Origin: Nocardia nova SH22a
GTDB taxonomy: Bacteria; Actinomycetota; Actinomycetes; Mycobacteriales; Mycobacteriaceae
Reading direction: 5' to 3'
NCBI RefSeq assembly: GCF_000523235.1
Contig: NZ_CP006850.1
Coordinates: 682,001 to 746,000, forward strand
DNA: 64,000 nucleotides
Part shown: piece after piece, positions 20,805 through 29,330 of the stretch
Layout of the letters: each line of letters begins with the position of its first letter
How positions within the stretch are numbered: position 1 is the stretch's first letter
The notes under the pieces: model-generated
What the model saw: only the letters and a program-made list of their open reading frames with translations
What the model was told of the DNA's origin: nothing
The model's database searches: none
Position numbers and translations under genes: made by a program

Positions 20805-23177
20805 TTGGCACACGACGATTTGGGGATAGCCGAGGCCGATCCGCCATCGCTCGCCGATGAACCCGAGAAGTCCGCACGCGGGCCCGCCGCCCGCGTGGCG
20901 GCGTTCACGGGCCGTCATCGTCGCGCCATCGCCGCCGTCTGGATCGCACTGCTCGTCGTGGCCGCGCCATTCGCCGCCACGATCATGTCGGTGCTCAGCG
21001 GTGGCGGATGGGACGCCCCCGGATCGCAGAGCGCGGAAGCCGCTCGCGTCCTGTCCGATGCGAATCTCAACGGGCGCGGCAAACTCACCGCGGCCCTGGT
21101 GATCCGCGATCGTGACTACGCCGTGGCCGACAAGGAATTCGATACCCGCGTCCGGCATGCGATCGAAGTCGCCACCACGGACAAAGACCTGCCGGTTTCC
21201 TCGGTGTACGGCTGGTCGACCCTCGATCGGGGCACCCGGGACGAGTTCCTGGGTAAGGACCGGCACACGATCGTCGACTCCATCGGCATCGATCTCGACG
21301 GCGGTACGGCCCGCAACGTCCTTCCCGGAGTGCAGAATCGGCTGACCGACGCCTTCGCCGACGACGGTCTCGACGTGTCGATCGTCAGCCAGGACGCGTT
21401 CTTCGGCGCGCTGAACAAGGCGAGTCAGGACGATCTCATCCTGGCCGAGCTGATCACGTTCCCGCTCATCGCGCTGATCCTGATCGTGCTGTTCCGCAGC
21501 GTCGCCGCCGTGGCGGCCTCGATGGCGGTCGGGGTGACCACCATCGTCCTCACCTTGGGCGTCCTCTCGCCGATCGCCCACGCGACGGAACTCTCACTGT
21601 TCCTCGCCAACACCGCCACGATGCTCGGCCTCGGTGTCGGAATCGACTACTCGCTGTTCGTGATCGCGCGATATCAGGAGGAACTGGCGCGCGGGCGAGA
21701 AGTCGGCGAGGCGGTCGCGGTCGCGGTGCGCCGATCCGGTCACACGATCCTGTTCTCCGGAACGATCGTCCTGGCCTGTACCGCGACGCTGTTGTTCATC
21801 CACCTCAACATCGTGTTGTCCCTGGCCGTCGGCGCGATGACCGCCGTGGCGATCTCGATGCTGGTCTGCACGCTGCTGCTGCCGACATTGCTGCACATCA
21901 TCGGCAAGCGGATCAATTGGGGCCGACCGCGTTTCCTGCCCGGTCGTTCGGCCATCGGAGGCGTGACCGCCCCCAGCGGCCGGTGGCGGCGGTTCGCCCT
22001 GGCGGTCATGCGGCGGCCGATCGTCTTCGGCCTGCTCGGCGTCGTTTTCATGGGCGTGCTGTCCTATCCGGCCATGGGGTTGAAGACCTTCACCCCCGAT
22101 GTCGGCGTCCTGCCCGCCTCCGATCCGTCGCGTCAGGGCTTCGAGATCATGTCGGAGCAGCTGGGAGTCGGTGTTCCGTCTCCGGTGCGGGTCGTCGTGA
22201 CCAGCCCGACCTCGCTGGCCACCGACCCGGCCGCCGGTGGGGAGTTCGTGCACCTGGTCGACGAACTGGGTTCGATCCCGCACGTCGAACGGACGCTGTC
22301 CTACGTCAACGTCCTGCGGCAGGTCGCCGGGGACCCCGTGGCCGCGGGACGTACCTTCGCCGACGGCGGCTATTCCAAGGATGTCCGCCAATCGGTCCAG
22401 TACTTCCTCTCGAAGGACGGCCGCACCGGCGTCATCGAGTTGCGGACCGACTCGTCGGCGGGCGGTGACGGTTCCCACGAGGTGGTCAACGCGGCGCGCC
22501 AGGTCATCGACCACCGCCAGGGCTCGGCCCTGCATGTGGTCGTGGGTGGTGAGTCGGCCGAAGGGCTCGACGCCAACGTGCTGTTCGAGCAGAACCTGCC
22601 GAAGATCATCATCGCGATGCTGGTGGTGATATTCGTCGTGCTGATGGTGACATTCCGGTCGATTCTGCTGCCCATCAAGGCCATTGCGCTGAACGTGCTG
22701 TCGATCGGCGCGACCTTCGGAATCATGGTGCTGGTGTTCCAGCACGGATTCGGCACCGGCCTGCTGGGGCTGCATCACACCGGATACATGCAGAACTTCG
22801 TCCCGATCCTGATGCTGGCAATCCTGTTCAGCCTGAGTACCGACTACGAAGTGTTCCTGCTGAATCGGATCCGCGAAAGCTACATCCGCACCGGCGACAA
22901 CACGGGTGCGGTGGCCGAGGGCGTGCAGGCGACCGGTCCGTTGATCTCGGGCGCGGCCATCTTGATGATGGCGGTCTTCGGGGCCTTCGCCTTCACCGGC
23001 GTCGTTCCCATCGAACAGCTCGGCTTCGGTATGGCGCTGGGTGTGCTGATCGACGCGACGGTGGTCCGCCTCATCCTGGTCCCGGCCGCCATGCGGCTGA
23101 TGGGGAAGTGGAATTGGTGGTTCCCCGGTCGGCCGGACATCAGTCGAGGCGCAGTGGAATCCGAATCGCATTCCTGA
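20805..23177 (+). CDS. MMPL-family RND transporter
   Basis: This 790-aa membrane exporter shows the MmpL pattern of two halves, each with one helix, a large extracytoplasmic loop and five further helices. The proton-relay Asp-Tyr pairs are D281-Y282 (GIDYSLF) and D680-Y681 (STDYEVF), equivalent to the essential pairs of MmpL3. The N-terminal 35 or so residues are polar and cytoplasmic. MmpL proteins move lipids, glycolipids and lipopeptides across the inner membrane, so this is the likely exporter of the cluster product. The start is TTG 20805, with GAGGAG about 10 nt upstream; no closer ATG or GTG is in frame. Confidence 0.93.
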   Translation: MAHDDLGIAEADPPSLADEPEKSARGPAARVAAFTGRHRRAIAAVWIALLVVAAPFAATIMSVLSGGGWDAPGSQSAEAARVLSDANLNGRGKLTAALVIRDRDYAVADKEFDTRVRHAIEVATTDKDLPVSSVYGWSTLDRGTRDEFLGKDRHTIVDSIGIDLDGGTARNVLPGVQNRLTDAFADDGLDVSIVSQDAFFGALNKASQDDLILAELITFPLIALILIVLFRSVAAVAASMAVGVTTIVLTLGVLSPIAHATELSLFLANTATMLGLGVGIDYSLFVIARYQEELARGREVGEAVAVAVRRSGHTILFSGTIVLACTATLLFIHLNIVLSLAVGAMTAVAISMLVCTLLLPTLLHIIGKRINWGRPRFLPGRSAIGGVTAPSGRWRRFALAVMRRPIVFGLLGVVFMGVLSYPAMGLKTFTPDVGVLPASDPSRQGFEIMSEQLGVGVPSPVRVVVTSPTSLATDPAAGGEFVHLVDELGSIPHVERTLSYVNVLRQVAGDPVAAGRTFADGGYSKDVRQSVQYFLSKDGRTGVIELRTDSSAGGDGSHEVVNAARQVIDHRQGSALHVVVGGESAEGLDANVLFEQNLPKIIIAMLVVIFVVLMVTFRSILLPIKAIALNVLSIGATFGIMVLVFQHGFGTGLLGLHHTGYMQNFVPILMLAILFSLSTDYEVFLLNRIRESYIRTGDNTGAVAEGVQATGPLISGAAILMMAVFGAFAFTGVVPIEQLGFGMALGVLIDATVVRLILVPAAMRLMGKWNWWFPGRPDISRGAVESESHS

Positions 23178-23206
23178 ACCGCTATTCATCCGAGAAGGGG
23201 CTGGTT

Positions 23207-23758
23207 GTGAAACAGAAGGCCGTCATCTCCGAGGCCGTCCCCGGACGTACCGAACCGCCGCCGGACGGCTACACGGCCAGTGCGACGGTGCACGTCGATG
23301 CGCCCGCGGACCTCGTGTACGACATCGTGTCGAACGTGATCGGGTATCCGGAATGGGTCGCCGAGACCATCCGGTGCACATGGCGCGGTACCGATACCGA
23401 ACCGCGGGTCGGGGCTCGGTTCAAGGGCACCAACAAGTACCGCTGGCGGCGGTGGACGACGAAATGCATGGTGACCACCGCCGAACAGGGCCGGCACTTC
23501 GAGTTCAGCGTGGACCCCGTGCTCATCGCGAAGCTCTGGCGGCGAGAGCCGTTCGCGCTCTGGGGTTATCGGATCGTTCCCACGGCGAACGGCACCGAGG
23601 TCACCGAGTACACGCGCAGATTGGAGCCGCGGCTCGCGACGCTGTGGATGAATCGCATCCTGCTCGGTATCGGTGACCGCGACGTTCACAACCAGCACAA
23701 CATCGACAAGTCGGTCGTCTCGCTGAAGACCTATGCCGAATCGCGTGCCGCCGCGTAA
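23207..23758 (+). CDS. SRPBCC-family (polyketide cyclase/START-like) protein
   Basis: This 183-aa protein has the SRPBCC helix-grip pattern (ATVHVDAPADLVYDIVSN..YPEWV..). The fold binds hydrophobic ligands; members include aromatases/cyclases, lipid-binding proteins and detoxification factors. GTG 23207 is chosen because AGAAGGGG lies just upstream and homology-like sequence begins after it; the frame extends back to 23108 but overlaps the MMPL gene. It is the last gene before the 18-bp hairpin at 23843 and may bind or shape the cluster product. Confidence 0.75.
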   Translation: MKQKAVISEAVPGRTEPPPDGYTASATVHVDAPADLVYDIVSNVIGYPEWVAETIRCTWRGTDTEPRVGARFKGTNKYRWRRWTTKCMVTTAEQGRHFEFSVDPVLIAKLWRREPFALWGYRIVPTANGTEVTEYTRRLEPRLATLWMNRILLGIGDRDVHNQHNIDKSVVSLKTYAESRAAA

Positions 23759-23842
23759 GTCCGGAATTTCCGGTTCCTGACGGATTGTCGGTCGTAATGG
23801 CCGATCCGGGACGGTTCTCGAATAGTCCTGGCCGGGGTATTT

Positions 23843-23885
23843 CACCGCGATTATGGCGACGGGTGGAGTCGCCATAATCGCGGTG
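23843..23885 (+). terminator. Strong hairpin, likely terminator of the PKS/MMPL operon
   Basis: A perfect 18-bp inverted repeat (CACCGCGATTATGGCGAC and its complement) encloses a 7-nt loop, GGGTGGA. It starts 85 nt after the SRPBCC stop. A GU-rich stretch without a long T-run follows, as is usual for high-GC terminators. Confidence 0.65.
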
Positions 23886-24641
23886 TTCGGTTGTTGTGGA
23901 TATCCGTCGAACGAGCAACTGCCGGCCGGCTTCGCCGGAGTCCGGCGGTCCGTATCGGGCGGCTCTTGTTCGCCGAATGTTCGCCTCACTACTGATTCGG
24001 TAGGTCGACCTGTGGCTGATCTCGTTTGCGAACGCCATCGTGAAACCGGGCTGCCGAGCGGCCCGGTGACTCGTGCTGAGGGTGGTGTCGCCGATTTCCC
24101 TTGCGGTGGTGGTGATTTCACCGGGATCGTCCGTACCGACCGGTGCGTCACTGCGGGCGCACCGCTGACCGGTGACATGAAACCGCTTCCTGTGCTTAGC
24201 GATACATCTCGCAGCGTTGCCCGGATCCGACTGGACGCCGTATGTGCGGTAGCGAAAGGCGCCAGCGCTCAACGTATCCCGATCGTTGTCGAGTCGGCAC
24301 CCGCCTCGAGCGCGGACGGCTCCGGCGCCCCGGCTCGATGTGCCGGGATCTCCGATGGCGTCGAAGTTGCTGGCCTACCCGACGGGCCCCGCGCGGACCG
24401 TCGGATGCCCCTGTTGCCGGGGGCCTCGCCGTGCTGCAACGTCCGGTTCACCGCAGGTCCGGCGGTGTGCGTACGACACGCCGCTGGTCACGGGCGAAAC
24501 GCCGAGATGCTATGTGCCAGTGTTCAACTGATCTTGTTGAAGCAGTAAGAGCTGCCGTAACATCGCCTTCGAGCCCGCGCCGGTTGCAGCCTGCATTCAC
24601 GCGGTCAACGACGACTACGTGACAATCTGATTTGCGTGGGT
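23886..24641. other. Long gene-poor stretch upstream of the StrR-like regulator
   Basis: About 750 nt without a convincing gene. The open frames here (for example 23853-24548 plus) have no recognisable domain, no ribosome site and biased composition. A second GTTCAACTG occurs at 24522-24530, forming TTCAAC-N7-GTTGAA (24523-24541). The stretch probably combines a regulatory region and eroded sequence. Confidence 0.4.
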
Positions 24642-24670
24642 GTTCAACTGGGGATATTACCCGGTTGAAC
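24642..24670. promoter_or_regulatory. StrR-like operator GTTCAACTG-N11-CGGTTGAAC
   Basis: Two 9-nt half-sites, GTTCAACTG (24642-24650) and CGGTTGAAC (24662-24670), face each other across exactly 11 nt. The consensus I know for StrR and related pathway regulators is GTTCGACTG-N11-CAGTCGAAC, so both spacing and most bases match. The site ends 20 nt before the regulator start at 24691, where it could allow autoregulation. Confidence 0.7.
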
Positions 24671-24690
24671 ATGGTGACTATGGGGGCTTG

Positions 24691-25641
24691 ATGAGAGCTT
24701 GTAGGTCCGGAGAGAGTCGCGCCGAGGTCCCGCTATGCGTGTTGTTGCCAGCTGATTCACCGAGATCTGGGGGTGTGGATCCAGTTCATATCTCATTATT
24801 GGCCGAGTTGGATGCAACGGAGCTGCCGCCGATAGTCGTTCACCGTTCGACAATGCGAATAATCGACGGAATGCATCGATATCTCGCCGCGCAGCGGCAG
24901 GGTGTCACACTGATAGAGGTCGAATTCTTCGACGGCACCGAAGAAGAGGCATTCGTTCGAAGTGTCGAGCTCAATGTAAAACAAGGACTTCCGCTCTCGC
25001 TCAAGGATCGGAAGTCGGCGGCGCGGCGAATACTTCAATCCTCGCCGTCGCTGTCGGATCGCACGGTCGCGACATCGGTCGGTCTTTCCGCGAAGACCGT
25101 CGCGGCGGTTCGCAAGCAGTTGGAAGGAGACCTGGGACCGGCGACCCGAGTGGGTTCGGACGGGCGCAGGAGGCCCGTCAACCCCGAGATGGGCCGCAGC
25201 AGGGCGCGTGAGCTGCTACTACAGCAGCCGGATATGCCGTTGCGTTCGGTCGCGGCAGCGGCGGGTATATCAGTGGGGACCGCGCACTCGGTTCGCAAGG
25301 CATTGCGAGAGGGCGAGGTGGTGTCGGCGCCCGAGGAATCGGCACGGCAGCCGTCCACATCCCTGCTGGAACACGACGAATTCCAATCACTTCTGCAAAA
25401 GCTGCGCAATGATCCGTCCATCAGATTCAGCGAATCGGGTCGGCGACTGATCCTCTGGCTGCAGGATGTCGCGGTGCATCAATCGGAGATCGCGTCCATG
25501 GTCGACGGATTGGCGCTGCACTGTATGCCGACGGTCGCGCAATTGGCGAGGCATCACGCCGCGCTGTGGATCGCCGTGGCGGAGAAACTGCGGGAAACGC
25601 AGGACAATGGAAACATCGAATTGAAATCGAACTCCGCGTGA
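24691..25641 (+). CDS. StrR-like pathway-specific regulator (ParB N-terminal domain)
   Basis: This 316-aa protein has a ParB/sulfiredoxin-like N-domain (VDPVHISLLAELDATELPPIVVHR...IIDGMHRYLAAQ, about 25-115). Two helix-turn-helix segments follow (about 130-165 and 185-230: SVAAAAGISVGTAHSVRK) and a helical C-terminus. This is the layout of the StrR/NovG family of antibiotic-cluster activators. ATG 24691 is preferred to the GTG at 24640: the operator 24642-24670 would otherwise lie inside the gene, and the extra N-terminal residues are not family-like. It stands between the two halves of the cluster and is the best candidate for its activator. Confidence 0.8.
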   Translation: MRACRSGESRAEVPLCVLLPADSPRSGGVDPVHISLLAELDATELPPIVVHRSTMRIIDGMHRYLAAQRQGVTLIEVEFFDGTEEEAFVRSVELNVKQGLPLSLKDRKSAARRILQSSPSLSDRTVATSVGLSAKTVAAVRKQLEGDLGPATRVGSDGRRRPVNPEMGRSRARELLLQQPDMPLRSVAAAAGISVGTAHSVRKALREGEVVSAPEESARQPSTSLLEHDEFQSLLQKLRNDPSIRFSESGRRLILWLQDVAVHQSEIASMVDGLALHCMPTVAQLARHHAALWIAVAEKLRETQDNGNIELKSNSA

Positions 25642-25738
25642 ATTCTTGAAATCGCAGCGGGCCCTGACGGTACGTTCACCTGTTGGTCACTGAATATTCA
25701 CAGTGGCATGACCTACGATTCGAAAGGCGGTGTCGGCT
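25642..25738 (+). promoter_or_regulatory. Promoter region of the SCP2/ACAD/E1/KAS operon
   Basis: GTTCACCTG at 25674-25682 matches the StrR-like left half-site in 8 of 9 bases. Just downstream, CACTG-N8-CAGTG (25688-25705) surrounds the palindrome TGAATATTCA. The ribosome site GAAAGG lies at 25722-25727. The half-site suggests the same regulator may act here, but no 11-nt-spaced partner is present. Confidence 0.35.
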
Positions 25739-26125
25739 GTGCCCATTTTCAAGTCAGTCGAGCAGGTCGAAGAGGTTTACCACCATTTGTTCAAGATTCT
25801 TTTGAGCGATGACGAGGTGATCGCCAAGGCGAAAGCGGTGGACCGCACCCTGCATCTCATACTCACCAAGCCGGACGTGGAATTCTTCGTCACCCCCGAG
25901 GGTGTGGTTCCGGGACCCGACGGCCGCAAGGAAATCAAGGTCAAGATGTCCTGCGACACCGGACATGTGCTGTGGACCGGGGATCTCCTGGTGCCGCTGG
26001 CCGTGGCGACCGGCAAGGTCCGGATCAAGGGGAACGTCGCAAAGGTTCTGGAGTTCGTGCCGGTGTTGCGCCCGGCATTCGACGTGTATTCGACCATCGC
26101 CGCCGAACACGGCATCGTTGCCTGA
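25739..26125 (+). CDS. SCP2-like lipid/sterol-carrier domain protein
   Basis: This 128-aa protein resembles SCP2 sterol-transfer folds: an N-terminal helical part (VEEVYHHLFKILLSDDEVI), a beta-sheet with EIKVKMSCDTGHVLWTGDL, and a C-terminal KGNVAKVLEFVPVLRPAF helix. Such domains bind acyl chains or acyl-CoA and may present them to enzymes. GTG 25739 is chosen over GTG 25730 because GAAAGG ends 11 nt before it, against 2 nt for the other. It is the first gene of a five-gene operon; the acyl-CoA dehydrogenase starts 10 nt after its stop. Confidence 0.6.
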   Translation: MPIFKSVEQVEEVYHHLFKILLSDDEVIAKAKAVDRTLHLILTKPDVEFFVTPEGVVPGPDGRKEIKVKMSCDTGHVLWTGDLLVPLAVATGKVRIKGNVAKVLEFVPVLRPAFDVYSTIAAEHGIVA

Positions 26126-26135
26126 GAGGGGACTC

Positions 26136-27350
26136 ATGTCCATCACCGACGTTTCACTGTCCGATCTTCGTGAGGGCGCCGAAGATATCGACGGACTCCG
26201 GCAGGCGATCCGCGATTTCGCGGACACGGTCGTGCGTCCCCGGGTGCTGGCCAACGATGCCGCTCCCGCAGAGGAATTCGACTGGGAACTCGTCCGTGCC
26301 GGTCATGCTCTCGGCCTGTTCCGGTTGGTTGTTCCCAAGGAGTTCGGCGGGCTCGGCCACGGCGTGATCGGTGTCGCGATCATGATGGAGGAGCTGGCCG
26401 CCGTCGACGCCGCCACGGCGCTGATGTTCGGCTCGACCATGCTGGGCCAGGTCCCCGTGCTGCTGTCCAACGACCCGCAGTTGCAGAGCCGGTTCCTGCC
26501 GCTGTTCGCGGGCGACGAGCCCGTGCTCGCCTGCAACGCCATCACCGAGGACGAGGCCGGCTGCGATCTGCTGATCCCCGAATTCGCCGGGCACGCACAG
26601 AATGTCATGACCGCGCGGCGGGACGGCGATCACTACGTCCTCAACGGCCGCAAGCGGTTCATCAACAACGCGATCGTCTCCACCTTCGGCTCGGTCTACG
26701 CGAACCTCGAGGGTCATGAGGCAGCGGACGGCCTGACGGCGTTCATGGTGGACTTCGACAGCGAGGGCGTGGTGCGCGGCCCGGTGGCCGACAAGATGGG
26801 ATATCGGGCCTGTCTGGGCAGCGAGCTGATCTTCGACGACGTCCGGGTTCCCGTCGAGAACGTGGTCGGCGGGGAGGGCGCGGGTGTGATCATCAATGTC
26901 GCCCAGATGAACATGGCCCGTGCCACGGTCGCGGCCCTGTCCACCGGAATCGCCCGCGGCGCATTCGAATTGGCGAAGGACTGGTGCGCCGAGCGGATCC
27001 AGGGCGGCGTGCCGCTGTACAAGCATCAGTTCTCGGCCCGCAAACTCGCCGAGATGGCGTCGAAGGTGGAAGCGTCTCGCTTGCTGTACCTGGACGCCGC
27101 CGAGGTCGCCGACAACGAGATCCCGGTTCCCGCTTACAAACCCGCCGTCGCGAAGCTGTTCGCCGACCGGGTCGCGATCGAGGTCGCGACCGAGGCGATG
27201 TCGCTGATGGGGGCGCGTGGTTACATCCGCGAATTCGGTATGGAGAAGTTCGTCCGGGAGTCCTTCGGTGCCCGGATCTACGAGGGCACTCCCGAAGTAC
27301 TGGCACTGGCGATCACCGAGGCGCTGTATTCCGACGACGACGACTTCTGA
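26136..27350 (+). CDS. Acyl-CoA (or acyl-ACP) dehydrogenase
   Basis: This 404-aa flavoenzyme of the acyl-CoA dehydrogenase family has an N-terminal helical domain, a middle beta-domain (CNAITEDEAG, FINNA) and a C-terminal helical domain. The probable catalytic Glu is in ARIYEGTPEV near residue 384, the usual position for short/medium-chain enzymes. It oxidises the alpha-beta bond of a thioester, passing electrons to ETF. Within this cluster it could introduce a double bond into the FAAL/PKS-derived chain while bound to ACP or CoA. ATG 26136 follows GAGAGGGG. Confidence 0.88.
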   Translation: MSITDVSLSDLREGAEDIDGLRQAIRDFADTVVRPRVLANDAAPAEEFDWELVRAGHALGLFRLVVPKEFGGLGHGVIGVAIMMEELAAVDAATALMFGSTMLGQVPVLLSNDPQLQSRFLPLFAGDEPVLACNAITEDEAGCDLLIPEFAGHAQNVMTARRDGDHYVLNGRKRFINNAIVSTFGSVYANLEGHEAADGLTAFMVDFDSEGVVRGPVADKMGYRACLGSELIFDDVRVPVENVVGGEGAGVIINVAQMNMARATVAALSTGIARGAFELAKDWCAERIQGGVPLYKHQFSARKLAEMASKVEASRLLYLDAAEVADNEIPVPAYKPAVAKLFADRVAIEVATEAMSLMGARGYIREFGMEKFVRESFGARIYEGTPEVLALAITEALYSDDDDF

Positions 27351-27378
27351 GCAGTTCACAGCGAGACGAGGACGTGAC

Positions 27379-28329
27379 ATGTCCAATTCGACCCCGGGAA
27401 TTCTGCGTCTGCACCCCGATCACGGATCGGCTGTTCAGCGCTACGTGAGTGACATCTGCCGGATGCAGGACCGGCTTCGTTATCGTGGTTTGCCGTCCGA
27501 GCTGGCGACCGTCGAGGGCGTGCACGTGACGGATCGGCACGGTGTGACCACGGTCGTGGCGCGCACCAGCGACATTCCGCATCGGTACCTGCTGGGTATC
27601 GCGGGATTCCGGCTTTCGCAGTATGTCCGAGTCGGATTCATGAGTGCCGAGATGGCGGCGCGGGACGCACTGTTCTGCGAGCCGTTGAACACGATGAATC
27701 CGGACGACTGGCACGTCGTCTGTCTGGACACCGACACCGGGGAGATGCTGGGCTATGTCGAACTGGCCAGCAACGGCGGCCCCGCGGAATCGGTCCGGAG
27801 CAAGCAGCGGCGACTGTTTCCGGTCGAGGAGGTGCACGGCATCGACATCTTCGAGACAGTCGGTGCGCCAGCGGATCTCAACACGGAGAACGTGCGCGAG
27901 GTCAAGCGGATGATGCACGCGGAGACGATGTCGGACCGGCGGCTGCGCTACCGGGTGAGCATCGAGCTGATCCTCGGTCTGCAATGGGTCTGCGAATCCA
28001 CCACCCCCCGGGTCCGGGCCGTGATCGGTGACGCCGAGGCACACGTCGCCCTGCGGCACATCGTCACGGTGGGGCTGAACCCGACCGTGGTCGGCGGAAC
28101 CACGCCGCGGCTTCCGGCGGGACATCTGCTGCACCCCTGCTACGAGATCCGGGAATTGGTCGAACCGTTCTACGGCGAGGTTCCCGCCGACATCGGGCTC
28201 CGCCGTGAGGTCGCGGAGAAGGTGGTGTCGGATCCGAACATCCTGGCCAATCTCCGGCTGCTGGTAGCGCAGGACATGAAGAGCCGGGTGACCCGGGTCG
28301 ATATCGGCTCCGCGGTCGAGGCGGTGTGA
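27379..28329 (+). CDS. Unrecognised protein, possibly GNAT/FeeM-like acyltransferase
   Basis: I do not recognise this 316-aa protein with confidence. It is soluble and mixed alpha/beta, with no signal peptide or membrane helix. A stretch around HVVCLDTDTGEMLGYVELA looks like the central beta-strands of GNAT or FeeM/LuxI-type acyltransferases, and REVKRMMHAETMSD precedes a long helix (YRVSIELILGLQWVCES). If it is such an enzyme, it would join the acyl chain to an amine. It is bracketed tightly by the acyl-CoA dehydrogenase (28-nt gap) and the E1-like gene (1-nt overlap), so it belongs to the pathway. Confidence 0.45.
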   Translation: MSNSTPGILRLHPDHGSAVQRYVSDICRMQDRLRYRGLPSELATVEGVHVTDRHGVTTVVARTSDIPHRYLLGIAGFRLSQYVRVGFMSAEMAARDALFCEPLNTMNPDDWHVVCLDTDTGEMLGYVELASNGGPAESVRSKQRRLFPVEEVHGIDIFETVGAPADLNTENVREVKRMMHAETMSDRRLRYRVSIELILGLQWVCESTTPRVRAVIGDAEAHVALRHIVTVGLNPTVVGGTTPRLPAGHLLHPCYEIRELVEPFYGEVPADIGLRREVAEKVVSDPNILANLRLLVAQDMKSRVTRVDIGSAVEAV

Positions 28330-29327
28330 TGGCGATGACCGACACCGCGGCGACCGGATGGGACCCGGACAGCTTCTACCGTGAGCTGACGACCAGGAAC
28401 AAGGGGCTCGTCCCGGCCCGTCAGCAGACCGCGCTCGCCCGCGCCCGGGTGCTGATCGCGGGCTGCGGCTCGACCGGGGGCGCGGCCGCGGAACCGCTGG
28501 CCCGGCTGGGGGTGCAGCGGTTCATCCTGGCCGACAACGGCGAGTTCGAACTGAGCAACCTCAACCGTCAGCACGCCACGACGGTGGACGTCGGACGGAA
28601 CAAGGCGGCCGTGGCCGCCGACCGCATCCGTGCGGTCAACCCGTTCGCCGAGGTCGAGGTCGATACCGGCGGCATCACCGATGTCAATGCCGACGATTTC
28701 GCGCGCGGCTGCGACGTCGTCATCGACGGGGTCGATGTGACCGAGCTGTCCGGCTGGCAGGCCAAGCTGCGGCTGCACGAGGCCGCAGCGGCGGCGCGCA
28801 AGCCGGTGCTCAGCGGCTACGACATGGCCGGTGTGCAGTACGTCCGGTTCTACGACTACCGGCGGCCGGGCGCCCGGCCGCTGGACGGGCGCGTGACGGC
28901 ACGGCACCTGGCGACCCTGGACGTCCCGGCGATCATGTTGCGGGTGGTGCCGGCACGTTTCGCGCCGCTGGAGATGATCCGCAACCTGCGGGACAACATC
29001 CACGACCCGGACTACCACGTGCCCCAATTGGTCTACGCCGCATTGGCTTTCGGCACGCTGTCGGCCCGGATGGTCGCGGAGGTGCTGGCGGGGGACGGTA
29101 TTCGCCGTCATACCGCCATCGACGTGCACGACGTGGTGCGCACGCGGCGGCAGAAGGCGACCGTCCGGGCGCATCGCGCGGTCCTGCTGCTCAGGTCGGT
29201 GCCGCAGGTGATCCGGTTCAGCGGGCCGGGCAGCCATCGCCTGCCGGGGGAGGCGACGCAGGAAGAGGTGGCCGCGGAATCGCGCGGCACGTTCGAATCG
29301 GCCAAGAGCGATGCCGGGAGTGTGTGA
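28329..29327 (+). CDS. E1-like adenylyltransferase (ThiF/MoeB/HesA family)
   Basis: This 332-aa Rossmann protein has the nucleotide loop GCGSTGG (45-51), the acidic D69 after the second strand, and NLNRQ (77-81) with the Arg that contacts ATP phosphates. The family adenylates a C-terminal carboxylate of a ubiquitin-like or peptide partner, or cyclises or dehydrates small substrates. No CxxC zinc pairs and no ThiS/MoaD-like partner gene are visible, so it may adenylate a small molecule or peptide. It overlaps the upstream gene by one base (ATG 28329; GTG 28326 also possible) and sits 3 nt before the KAS gene. Confidence 0.75.
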   Translation: MAMTDTAATGWDPDSFYRELTTRNKGLVPARQQTALARARVLIAGCGSTGGAAAEPLARLGVQRFILADNGEFELSNLNRQHATTVDVGRNKAAVAADRIRAVNPFAEVEVDTGGITDVNADDFARGCDVVIDGVDVTELSGWQAKLRLHEAAAAARKPVLSGYDMAGVQYVRFYDYRRPGARPLDGRVTARHLATLDVPAIMLRVVPARFAPLEMIRNLRDNIHDPDYHVPQLVYAALAFGTLSARMVAEVLAGDGIRRHTAIDVHDVVRTRRQKATVRAHRAVLLLRSVPQVIRFSGPGSHRLPGEATQEEVAAESRGTFESAKSDAGSV

Positions 29328-29330
29328 GTC

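Noticed and set aside
23853-24548. 231-codon frame after the SRPBCC gene
   Set aside because: Starts inside the terminator hairpin, has no ribosome site or domain and Cys/Arg-rich odd composition.
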